64,000 nucleotides of DNA from Shewanella carassii. Lineage in GTDB: Bacteria > Pseudomonadota > Gammaproteobacteria > Enterobacterales > Shewanellaceae. The notes below the pieces were generated by a model, which was not told the origin of the DNA, did not search any database, and saw only the letters and a list, made by a program, of their open reading frames with translations. Location: positions 186,001-250,000 of the forward strand of contig NZ_NGVS01000033.1 in NCBI RefSeq assembly GCF_002777975.1, written 5' to 3'. Positions 18,910 through 26,493 of the stretch are shown one piece after another. The number at the start of each line of letters is the position of its first letter. Position 1 is the stretch's first letter. A program made the translations under genes and the position numbers.

Positions 18910-18927
18910 TGTCAGTGAAAGTTTACA
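18910..18927 (+). promoter_or_regulatory. Weaker candidate TyrR box upstream of fahA
   Basis: TGTCAGTGAAAGTTTACA keeps the right half-site TTTACA and the essential G and C of the TGTAAA-N6-TTTACA consensus, but two or three left-half bases differ. It lies 155 bases before fahA. Confidence 0.45.
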
Positions 18928-19081
18928 AACCCGTTCTTAGAGCGGCTAAATGTGAAGTGAGTCACAGAGTTTTCATTGCCCGCGGCATGAGGTATTACTG
19001 GCGGGATAACAGAAACGGATTGAGTCGGGCACATAGCCTGATGAAAACCATTAATCCGGGCAGAGACAGGAAGGAGCAGGT

Positions 19082-20071
19082 ATGAAATTAGCGACATATG
19101 ACAATGGACGCCGCGATGGTCAACTCATGTTGGTCAGCCGAGATTTGAAGAAGACAGTGGCTGTTCCCGCCATAGCCCAGACCATGCAGCAATTGCTCGA
19201 CAGTTGGTCACTGCTGGAACCTCAGCTCAGAGAGCTTTCCGATGCCCTGAATGCCGGCATGTTGGACAATACTCAGGACTTCGATGAGAGTCGTTGTCTG
19301 TCACCTTTTCCCCGCGCTTATCAGTGGGCCGACGGCAGCGCTTATGTCAATCATGTTGAGCTGGTACGCAAGGCCCGCGGCGCCGAAATGCCGGAGTCTT
19401 TCTGGACAGATCCCCTGGTTTATCAGGGCGGTTCAGACAGTTTTATCGCTCCCAGAGCTGATATCCCGCTGGCAAGCGAAGATTGGGGCATAGATTTCGA
19501 GTCGGAAATTGCCGTGGTCACAGATGATGTGCCCATGGGCGTGAGTGCTGAAAACGCCGCTTCTCACATCAAGCTGTTGATGCTGGTTAACGATGTGTCG
19601 TTGCGTAACTTGATCCCTGCCGAGCTGGCCAAGGGCTTTGGCTTCTTCCAGTCCAAACCTTCCAGCAGTTTCTCACCGGTGGCAATCACACCGGATGAGC
19701 TGGGAGATAAATGGCAGGACACTCGGGTTCACCTGCCGCTGATCACCCATCTGAACAACGAACTATTCGGCAAGCCCAATGCCGGGGTGGATATGACCTT
19801 CAACTTTGCCGAGCTGATTGCCCATGTCACCAAGACCCGCCCCTTGGGCGCCGGTGCCATCATTGGTTCTGGCACTATTTCCAACTATGACAGAAGCGCA
19901 GGTTCCAGCTGTTTGGCCGAAAAGCGCATGCTGGAAGTGATTGCCGAGGGCAAGGCGGTAACGCCATTTATGGGCTTTGGAGACAGGGTCAGAATCGAAA
20001 TGCTGGATGATGCCGGGCACAGCATCTTCGGCACGATAGATCAGCAGGTAGTTGAGTATATAGCCGAGTAA
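19082..20071 (+). CDS. fahA: Fumarylacetoacetate hydrolase
   Basis: This enzyme splits fumarylacetoacetate into fumarate and acetoacetate, the last step of tyrosine breakdown. The 329-residue protein belongs to the short bacterial FAH family, with metal-site acidic residues in DFESEIAVV and the segment GFGFFQSKPSSSFSPVAITPDELG. An AGGAAGGAGCAGG ribosome site precedes the ATG. The following maiA makes its substrate. The earlier enzymes Hpd and HmgA are not in the window. Confidence 0.92.
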   Translation: MKLATYDNGRRDGQLMLVSRDLKKTVAVPAIAQTMQQLLDSWSLLEPQLRELSDALNAGMLDNTQDFDESRCLSPFPRAYQWADGSAYVNHVELVRKARGAEMPESFWTDPLVYQGGSDSFIAPRADIPLASEDWGIDFESEIAVVTDDVPMGVSAENAASHIKLLMLVNDVSLRNLIPAELAKGFGFFQSKPSSSFSPVAITPDELGDKWQDTRVHLPLITHLNNELFGKPNAGVDMTFNFAELIAHVTKTRPLGAGAIIGSGTISNYDRSAGSSCLAEKRMLEVIAEGKAVTPFMGFGDRVRIEMLDDAGHSIFGTIDQQVVEYIAE

Positions 20072-20086
20072 AATAACTCGATAACA

Positions 20087-20118
20087 AAACGGGGCCCTCT
20101 GAAGCCCCGTTGGTTTTT
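20087..20118 (+). terminator. Rho-independent terminator between fahA and maiA
   Basis: The stem ACGGGGC with GCCCCGT is followed by TGGTTTTT. It implies that maiA (start 20227) has its own promoter or is reached by read-through. Confidence 0.8.
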
Positions 20119-20226
20119 ATACCGGCTTGGTGTTGCCTCTGAATGTGTTAGTTTGAAGGTTTTGGATACAGCGTTACCAGAGCGGAGTCGCAATCTAAGG
20201 CTAGCGAGCTTTGGGAGAACAACTTA

Positions 20227-20889
20227 ATGTTGAAATTATATGGTTACTGGCGCTCCAGCGCCGCTTATCGGGTGCGGATTGCGCTCAACCTCAAGGGGCT
20301 TTGCGCCGAGCAGCTCTCGGTTCATCTGGTGCGCAATGGCGGCGAGCAGCATCAGGCCGCTTTCAAGGCGCTTAACCCGCAGGAGTTGGTACCGGCTTTG
20401 GTGGTGACGGACGACACTGACGAACGCGCCGAGCTGGTGCTGTCCCAATCGCTGGCGATCATTGAATATCTGGATGAAGCCTTTGGCGGTGAACCTCTGT
20501 TGCCGGGTGATATTGAGCAGCGGGCGCTGGTCAGGGCCATGGCGATGGGAATTGCCTGTGAGATCCATCCTTTGAACAACTTACGGGTGTTGCAGTATTT
20601 GACTGGAACGCTCAAGTTGGATGACGCGGCCAAGAATGATTGGTATCGCCACTGGGTCGAACAGGGTTTTGGTGCATTGGAGCAACAACTGCAGCAATAC
20701 TCGGGCAGGTATTGTTTCGGTGACCAGGTCAGCCTGGTGGATATCTGTCTGGTTCCTCAAGTTTATAATGCCAAGCGTTTTAATATCGACTTGTCTCCTT
20801 ACCCCAATATTTGCCGTATTAATGATGAGTGCCTGACTCTGCCGGCCTTTATTGATGCAGCACCTGAAAATCAACCAGATGCCCAGTAA
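20227..20889 (+). CDS. maiA: Maleylacetoacetate isomerase (zeta-class glutathione transferase)
   Basis: MaiA isomerises maleylacetoacetate to fumarylacetoacetate using glutathione. The 220-residue protein has the zeta-class signature SSAAYRVRIALNLKG (active serines about 10-11), an ELVPALV glutathione-binding segment and QSLAIIEYLDE. It follows fahA by 155 bases, behind a GGGAGAAC ribosome site. Confidence 0.95.
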   Translation: MLKLYGYWRSSAAYRVRIALNLKGLCAEQLSVHLVRNGGEQHQAAFKALNPQELVPALVVTDDTDERAELVLSQSLAIIEYLDEAFGGEPLLPGDIEQRALVRAMAMGIACEIHPLNNLRVLQYLTGTLKLDDAAKNDWYRHWVEQGFGALEQQLQQYSGRYCFGDQVSLVDICLVPQVYNAKRFNIDLSPYPNICRINDECLTLPAFIDAAPENQPDAQ

Positions 20890-20894
20890 TTTTA

Positions 20895-20931
20895 TTATTT
20901 TATAGTCATCTATGCGGTGACTATAAAATAA
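20895..20931. repeat. Perfect 14-bp inverted repeat just after maiA
   Basis: TTATTTTATAGTCA pairs exactly with TGACTATAAAATAA across a 9-base loop. It begins 6 bases after the maiA stop. It has no T-tract but may still act as a terminator or RNA-stabilising hairpin. Confidence 0.7.
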
Positions 20932-21272
20932 CCTTAAAATTTTCCCGCGTTTGAAAAACCTCTCTTATAAAATGATACCTTTCTGTTAATAATCGGCTTT
21001 TTAAAAATAAAGCCTGTTCAGCAATTTGTAACTAATTATTTAAACAATATGCTGTTTTTATTATGTTTATAATCTGTTCTCGATGCATAATTGTTTTTAT
21101 ATTCATCAGCTTATGGGTTCATTGTTTAGCTTACCATAAAGCAACTCAAATAACGTATTCCGTATTATATTTAGGATTTTTCCTGCTTGTTACTTTTCTC
21201 TTGTTGAATTGATTGTTACATGTGATACATATGTTAACGCTTGATTTTGACCAAGCTATAACAATAAAAAAT
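20932..21272. other. AT-rich intergenic region before the subtilase gene
   Basis: This strongly AT-rich stretch contains no plausible gene. It probably holds the protease promoter. A TGTGATACATATGTTAAC near 21221 is only a weak CRP-site match. Confidence 0.4.
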
Positions 21273-21336
21273 ACGCCATACCTATTAAAAATCTGCTTCC
21301 GAAAACCTGTTTTCGGCGGTATGGCGTTTTATTATC
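21273..21336 (+). promoter_or_regulatory. Nested hairpin with terminator-like T-tract in the subtilase leader
   Basis: A perfect 10-bp outer stem (ACGCCATACC at 21273-21282 with GGTATGGCGT at 21318-21327) encloses a perfect 8-bp hairpin (CCGAAAAC / GTTTTCGG, 21299-21316). A T-rich tail follows, then the AAAAGGAAAAG ribosome site and ATG 21352. This is the shape of an intrinsic terminator placed in a 5' leader, either an attenuator or a stop for upstream transcription. Confidence 0.7.
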
Positions 21337-21351
21337 AAAAGGAAAAGAAGT

Positions 21352-23469
21352 ATGCATAAGTCGATTATTGCGCTGAGCATAGCCGCAGTCTTATTGGCGG
21401 GGTGTGGCAGTGACAACAACAAGGCACCTGAGCCGGTTAATACAGCCCCTGAGAGTCAGGATGTGACCTATGACGTTCGTCAGTCGGTACGCCTGGATGG
21501 TCAACTGGAAGGAAGAGATGCCGAAGGAGGGATAACCTTTTCGTTAGTGGATCCCGGCGAAGTCAAGTTAGGGACTTTGACCATCAATGATGCGGCCAAG
21601 GGCAGCTTCAGCTATCAGACCGATGCGTTGGAAGGCACTGAAGTCGTGCGCTTCAAAGTCAGTGACGGCAAGAGCGAGTCTGTCTCAACGCTGACATTGC
21701 GTATCGACGGTGGCGACCCTTTGTATCAGCATCAGTGGCACTTGAAAAACACCGGCCAAAACGCCTTTGCCAAGAATCGCGGTGTGGCCGGTGAAGACAT
21801 GAATGTCAGCGAGGCCATTGCCTCGGGTGTTACCGGCAAAGGCATCATAGTTGCTGTGGTCGATGATGGTCTGGAGGGGCTTCACCCGGATCTCAAGGCC
21901 AATGTTATTGAAGGCGGTTCCTATAACCTGATCACCGGCACTATCGATCCTACGCCATTTGCCGACAGTGCATCGCACGGTACTTCTGTAGGCGGGATTA
22001 TCGCCGCTGCCGGTTGGAATGGCCTTGGCGGCCGTGGTGTTGCCCCCGATGCCAATCTTATCGGCTTTAACTTCCTGGATAGAGATCCCAGCGGTCAGGT
22101 CAAGAGCGTGCAAACCTTTGAGAACTTCGCCAAGTCCCACGGTGCCAGTGCTTACAGTGACAATGCCAGGGTGTTTAACCAGAGCTATGGTTATTCAGTG
22201 CCTTTCCCCCATGGATTCGATGAAGATGAAAATGAGGTCTATGGCGCCATTAGCCAAAACAGTTTTGACGGCAAGGGCAGCATCTTCGTCAAGTCTGCCG
22301 GTAATGGCTACAAATATTACAAGGCGTTCAATACCTTCTGGATCCCCGGTGATTATTTCAGTGCCCCAAAGGAAGGCAAAGTGCCCAACCACGGTTTGCC
22401 CTTCCATAATGCCAATATGTCCTCCGACAATGCCAACGTATATAACCTCCTGGTATCGGCAATCAATGCAGCCGGTAAGCGCTCAAGTTATTCTTCTGTC
22501 GGTTCCAATGTGTTCGTTACTGCGCCGGGTGGGGAATATGGTGACGATGACCCCGCCATTGTGACCACGGACAGAGCCGGCTGTGACAAGGGCAGTTCGG
22601 TTACCGAAGAGCGCCCATCAACGCCTTTTGATGGCGGCCTGCATCCACTCAATCTGGAATGTGACTATCGTTCTACCATGAACGGGACATCGTCAGCAGC
22701 GCCCAATACCAGTGGTGCAGTCGCCATGATTATGAGTGCCAACCCTTCACTTTCCTGGCGTGATATTCGCCATATCTTGGCTTCGACTGCCACCAAGGTG
22801 GATGCCGATATACCCGCCAAGACGGTTACTATCGGTGAGGGGGATAAGGCGCCTGTCTATGAGGCGATCTCAGCCTGGCAGGACAACGCCGCAGGATTTC
22901 ATTTCCACAATGAGTATGGTTTTGGCCGGGTAGATGTCAGTGCGGCTGTGGCTATGGCCAAGGACTATAAGGCAGATTTGGGTGAGTATCTATTGACTGA
23001 CTGGATTGCCAGTGAAAAGGATCTCGATAAGGTGATTCCGGATGCCAGTCTTGCCGGGGTTTCAGACTCTCTTGAGGTTGCCGAGGATATGGTGGTGGAA
23101 GCGGTGCAGATTGAGCTCAGTGCCGATCATCTGCGTCTTCCTGATCTGGCGGTTGAGCTGGTGTCTCCGGCAGGTACCCGCAGTGTGTTGATGACGCCTT
23201 TCAATGGCTTGGTGTATCAGGGCGTGATGGATCCCAACGATCCGGATGACCTGGTCAAAGGCTATGATAAGACGCCTATGCTCTCAAATGCTTTCTATGG
23301 TGAAAACACCAAAGGTGTGTGGACCATTAAGCTGATAGATGTGAACAGCGGTGAATATCAGTTCCTCAAATATGACAAGGGCTATATCAGTATTCCCAAT
23401 GAGAGTAACGGTATGTTGAAGGGCTGGTCCATTCGTTTTCATGGCCACAAGGCCAAGGCAGCATCTTAA
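21352..23469 (+). CDS. Kexin-like S8 subtilase lipoprotein with P domain
   Basis: This 705-residue protein has a lipoprotein signal ending LLAGC (Cys18) and a short Ig/cadherin-like N-terminal domain (about 25-118). The subtilisin catalytic domain carries Asp171 (VVDDGLEGLHPDL), His209 (SHGTSVGG) and Ser447 (NGTSSAAP). A C-terminal P/homo-B jelly-roll domain follows (about 555-700). VVDDGLE is the kexin/furin signature. There is no obvious intramolecular propeptide; instead a propeptide-like protein is encoded 10 bases downstream, as for the Aeromonas sobria serine protease ASP and its ORF2 chaperone. Probably an outer-membrane-anchored or surface protease; substrate unknown. Confidence 0.9.
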   Translation: MHKSIIALSIAAVLLAGCGSDNNKAPEPVNTAPESQDVTYDVRQSVRLDGQLEGRDAEGGITFSLVDPGEVKLGTLTINDAAKGSFSYQTDALEGTEVVRFKVSDGKSESVSTLTLRIDGGDPLYQHQWHLKNTGQNAFAKNRGVAGEDMNVSEAIASGVTGKGIIVAVVDDGLEGLHPDLKANVIEGGSYNLITGTIDPTPFADSASHGTSVGGIIAAAGWNGLGGRGVAPDANLIGFNFLDRDPSGQVKSVQTFENFAKSHGASAYSDNARVFNQSYGYSVPFPHGFDEDENEVYGAISQNSFDGKGSIFVKSAGNGYKYYKAFNTFWIPGDYFSAPKEGKVPNHGLPFHNANMSSDNANVYNLLVSAINAAGKRSSYSSVGSNVFVTAPGGEYGDDDPAIVTTDRAGCDKGSSVTEERPSTPFDGGLHPLNLECDYRSTMNGTSSAAPNTSGAVAMIMSANPSLSWRDIRHILASTATKVDADIPAKTVTIGEGDKAPVYEAISAWQDNAAGFHFHNEYGFGRVDVSAAVAMAKDYKADLGEYLLTDWIASEKDLDKVIPDASLAGVSDSLEVAEDMVVEAVQIELSADHLRLPDLAVELVSPAGTRSVLMTPFNGLVYQGVMDPNDPDDLVKGYDKTPMLSNAFYGENTKGVWTIKLIDVNSGEYQFLKYDKGYISIPNESNGMLKGWSIRFHGHKAKAAS

Positions 23470-23479
23470 GGAGTAACAG

Positions 23480-23941
23480 ATGAAGATTTCAACAGCAATG
23501 ATGGCCATGGGGCTAACACTTTTGGCGGCTCCTACGATGGCGCATGATAAAAATCCTTTTGCAGATAACGGCGAGCAGTATCAGCAACAGGGCGATAGAG
23601 CCGACTTCCTCGGACTGAAGGATACTTTTTATGTCAAGACAGACAAAGGTGTGCAGAAAGCCAGCAGGTTGAGCCAGGGAGAGCAACTGGTGACTGAGGC
23701 CGGCGAGCCATTTGCGACAGTGACCGGAAAGCTGGTGGTCAAACTCAAGCCTGGTATTGATGCCGCGGCCTTTGCTGCCGATTCAGGCCTGAGGTTGGAT
23801 TGGCAAAATGACACTCAGCTGCTGGTGTTGGCCGCCAGTGAAGGCAGCGATCTCCTGGCTGTGCTTGAAAAGCTGAAGCGGGATCCGCAAGTGATGAGAG
23901 TCAAGCTGGATAGGGCGGTACTTAAACACGAGCCCATGTGA
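23480..23941 (+). CDS. Exported propeptide-like chaperone/inhibitor of the adjacent subtilase
   Basis: This 153-residue protein has a cleavable signal peptide (about 1-21). A linker leads to a C-terminal segment, VTGKLVVKLKPGIDAAAFAADSGL through to DPQVMRVKLDRAVLKHEPM, of the kind found in subtilase pro-domains. Its size, position directly after a kexin-like protease and exported nature parallel ORF2 of Aeromonas sobria, the external chaperone that folds and then inhibits ASP. Function is inferred from that parallel. An AAGGAG site overlaps the end of the protease gene. Confidence 0.75.
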   Translation: MKISTAMMAMGLTLLAAPTMAHDKNPFADNGEQYQQQGDRADFLGLKDTFYVKTDKGVQKASRLSQGEQLVTEAGEPFATVTGKLVVKLKPGIDAAAFAADSGLRLDWQNDTQLLVLAASEGSDLLAVLEKLKRDPQVMRVKLDRAVLKHEPM

Positions 23942-23971
23942 TCCGCTGAGATGAGCCACTAATACATCGAA

Positions 23972-23999
23972 AGGCCCGGGTTCCGCCGGGCCTGTTATT
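23972..23999. terminator. Bidirectional terminator between the protease pair and the LysR gene
   Basis: AGGCCCGG pairs with CCGGGCCT and is followed by TGTTATTTATT. It separates convergent genes. Confidence 0.8.
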
Positions 24000-24876
24000 T
24001 ATTGGCCAACAAAAACTCTACAAAGGCCCGGTCGGCCTGGCTCACCGGGCGCTGCTTCTTCCAGGCAATATGCAGGTCGAGATGTACAGGCGGTGAGAAG
24101 GGCAGGGCTATGATGTCATCCCTTTCATTGACCACCATTTCCAACACGCTGGTGACGGCAAATCCTTGACTGACAATCTGTTTTATCAGGTTGATCAGGT
24201 TAGTTTCAAAGGCGATCCTAGGCTCGAGTTGCAGCTCTCTGGCTCGGCTCAGCATCCATTCACGATGAAAATAACCGGGTTTGAACATCACCAACTCATG
24301 GGCGAAAAACTGCTCTAGCGTTACGGCCTCGTTCGTGGCTAAGGGGTGTTCAGGGCTTGAAGCCACCACCATCTGCTCTTTGACCAGTAGACAGGATTCG
24401 AATTCGGGCTTGAGGTCATTGGCGGTAATGATGGCTATGTCTACCTCTTCCTGCTCCAGCATCCTCAGGGCATCGCGGGTGCCTCCCTCAAACAGCGACA
24501 GCTTCAAGTCCGGGTACTGATGGCGAAAAGCCATCACCCGTGATGGCAGGTAGAAAGAGCCCAACATACCGGGCACGGCAATTCGCACTTCCCCCTTGGC
24601 CAGCTCGGCCATGGCCCGAATATGCGCCTCGGCCTGACTCAGCTGTTTGAGGATCAATACCGCATGCTGGTGCAGTGCCAGCCCCTCGGCAGTGAGGCGA
24701 ATGCCACTCTCCTGACGACTGCCACTGCGATCGACCAGAGTGACACCGAGGGATTGTTCCAGTCGTTTGATACTCTGACTGAGGGCGGGTTGGGCCAAGT
24801 TCAGTTTCTCTGCCGCCCGGGTAAAACTGCCGTATTTAACCAAGGTATCTAAGTGTTTTAATTGTCTGATATCCAC
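23995..24876 (-). CDS. LysR-family transcriptional regulator divergent from an MFS transporter
   Basis: A canonical LysR protein of about 293 residues begins with the helix-turn-helix (LDTLVKYGSFTRAAEKLNLAQPALSQSIKRLEQSLG) and ends with the effector-binding domain. Start: GTG at 24876 has an AAGG at proper spacing, and LysR homologues begin at this DIRQLKHLDTL point. The frame is open up to ATG 24924, which would add 16 residues without a ribosome site. It is divergent from the MFS gene and likely controls it. Confidence 0.88.
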   Translation of the reverse strand: MDIRQLKHLDTLVKYGSFTRAAEKLNLAQPALSQSIKRLEQSLGVTLVDRSGSRQESGIRLTAEGLALHQHAVLILKQLSQAEAHIRAMAELAKGEVRIAVPGMLGSFYLPSRVMAFRHQYPDLKLSLFEGGTRDALRMLEQEEVDIAIITANDLKPEFESCLLVKEQMVVASSPEHPLATNEAVTLEQFFAHELVMFKPGYFHREWMLSRARELQLEPRIAFETNLINLIKQIVSQGFAVTSVLEMVVNERDDIIALPFSPPVHLDLHIAWKKQRPVSQADRAFVEFLLANK

Positions 24877-24921
24877 GTCTTGCCTTACATCGCCATTTAT
24901 TCTTGGGAGTCTGTTTTTTAG

Positions 24922-24969
24922 CATAACAAAAATTGATGAAAACGATATTATTTATCTATTATTGTTATG
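24922..24969. promoter_or_regulatory. Inverted repeat in the LysR/MFS divergent promoter region
   Basis: CATAACAA at 24922-24929 is matched by TTGTTATG at 24962-24969, framing a very AT-rich 32-base core between the two divergent genes. It is a candidate LysR operator. Confidence 0.45.
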
Positions 24970-25023
24970 TTTGGCTCGGTGCTAACCTTTACCGCAGTAG
25001 TAGTTTTTGTATTGAGGACCAGA

Positions 25024-26286
25024 GTGAGAAAGGTGGAAACGGCTGGACGACAGCTAAGGGATACCCGTTTGATTTGGGCGCTGTGTGTGGCATCTGTGGT
25101 GGTTTATATCAACTTGTATCTGATGCAGGGGATGCTGCCCCTCATTGCCGAGCATTTTCAGGTAACGGCGGCCAAGTCGACTCTGGTGCTTTCAGTTACC
25201 AGCTTTACGCTAGCGTTTTCCTTGCTCGGTTATGCCATCGTCTCGGACAGGATTGGTCGTCATCAGCCGATTGTTATCAGCCTCTGGGTTCTGGCGCTGT
25301 CCAATATTTTGTTGGTCTTTGTCAAAGACTTCAATGCCCTGGTGGCGGTGAGGTTGTTGCAGGGGATCTTGCTGGCGGCGGTGCCAGCCATCGCCATGGC
25401 TTACTTCAAGGAGCAACTCAGTCCACCGACCATGCTCAAGGCGGCGGCAGTGTACATTGCCGCCAACAGCCTTGGGGGGATCAGTGGACGTTTATTGGGC
25501 GGGATTATGTCGCAACATCTGTTGTGGCAGGATGCCATGTGGTTGCTGCTGGCGGTGAGTCTTTTCGGAGTGGCGCTGGTCAGTTACTTGTTGCCCAATG
25601 CGGTCAGTGCCGCCAAGCGAGAACGGTTGCCAAAACAGTGGCGCTTCTGGCGCGGTGCCCGGGAAGACCTGCGGGGCTTTGTGTATCATCTCAACGACAA
25701 TCAAATGCGATTGGCTTATTTAATCGGTGGATTGGCGTTTATGATGATGGTCAACCAGTACAGCTTTATTCAACTGCACTTGATGGCATCACCGTATAAC
25801 TGGAGCCGGTTTGAGGCGACGTTGATCTTTCTCTGCTATTTAAGCGGCACGCTGGCATCTTATTATACGGCTCGATGGATCACCCGCTATGGGCAGTTGC
25901 CGCTGTTTAGGATCGCCCTACCACTGATGTTGTGTGGCAGCCTGCTGACTTTGCTGGATACTCAGGTGTGGATCTGTGTGGGCTTTTTACTGACCTCCTG
26001 CGGTTTCTTTATCACCCACAGCTGTTGTAACTCCTTTGTGGCTATGCGTGCCAGCAGCCATAGAGCCAAGGCGACTTCTCTGTATCTGTGCTGTTATTAC
26101 CTCGGCGCCGCAATGGGCGGGCCCTTCCTGATGCTGTTCTGGCAGCGGGGAGAATGGCAAGGCGTGGTGACTGGGTCGATGATTTTGCTGTTTTTGACTT
26201 CATTGGCTGTCTGGCGCCTTAGTTGGCGGCAAAAGCAGCCGCTCAAACAGGAGCTGGACACGCCTCAGGGGGTATCGTTGAGGTAG
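25024..26286 (+). CDS. MFS transporter, YnfM-like
   Basis: A 12-helix major facilitator protein with the loop motif SDRIGRHQPIVIS, NSLGGISGRLLGG, and a C-terminal region (RAKATSLYLCCYYLGAAMGGPF) close to E. coli YnfM, an arabinose/multidrug-type exporter. Start: GTG 25024 follows GAGG at proper spacing and leaves about 420 residues. The frame extends to ATG 24967, but that would add an odd extra hydrophobic stretch and cover the divergent promoter. Substrate unknown. Confidence 0.87.
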   Translation: MRKVETAGRQLRDTRLIWALCVASVVVYINLYLMQGMLPLIAEHFQVTAAKSTLVLSVTSFTLAFSLLGYAIVSDRIGRHQPIVISLWVLALSNILLVFVKDFNALVAVRLLQGILLAAVPAIAMAYFKEQLSPPTMLKAAAVYIAANSLGGISGRLLGGIMSQHLLWQDAMWLLLAVSLFGVALVSYLLPNAVSAAKRERLPKQWRFWRGAREDLRGFVYHLNDNQMRLAYLIGGLAFMMMVNQYSFIQLHLMASPYNWSRFEATLIFLCYLSGTLASYYTARWITRYGQLPLFRIALPLMLCGSLLTLLDTQVWICVGFLLTSCGFFITHSCCNSFVAMRASSHRAKATSLYLCCYYLGAAMGGPFLMLFWQRGEWQGVVTGSMILLFLTSLAVWRLSWRQKQPLKQELDTPQGVSLR

Positions 26287-26362
26287 TCTTTATATGCAAA
26301 GTCATATCTATGCATCTTGTCGGTAGGGGTTGGATAAAAACCTCGACAGTTTGTGTATCCTT

Positions 26363-26399
26363 TTGAATAAGCCCTTGCCTGGAGCAAGGGCTTATTCAA
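26363..26399. terminator. Bidirectional terminator between the MFS and dctM genes
   Basis: TTGAATAAGCCCTTGC pairs perfectly over 16 bp with GCAAGGGCTTATTCAA across a 5-base loop. It lies between convergent genes. Confidence 0.8.
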
Positions 26400-26493
26400 T
26401 CTGCCACCATTTCGGAAACGCGCTTCTATTAGGTTAACAATATGGTGCTTCGACAGCCATCACTGCTGCCGATAGTGCCTTTGACTTCAATGA

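Noticed and set aside
24933..25799. 288-residue frame overlapping the MFS gene
   Set aside because: Its product is Gly/Cys/Gln-rich without domain features, while the other frame encodes a complete 12-helix transporter.
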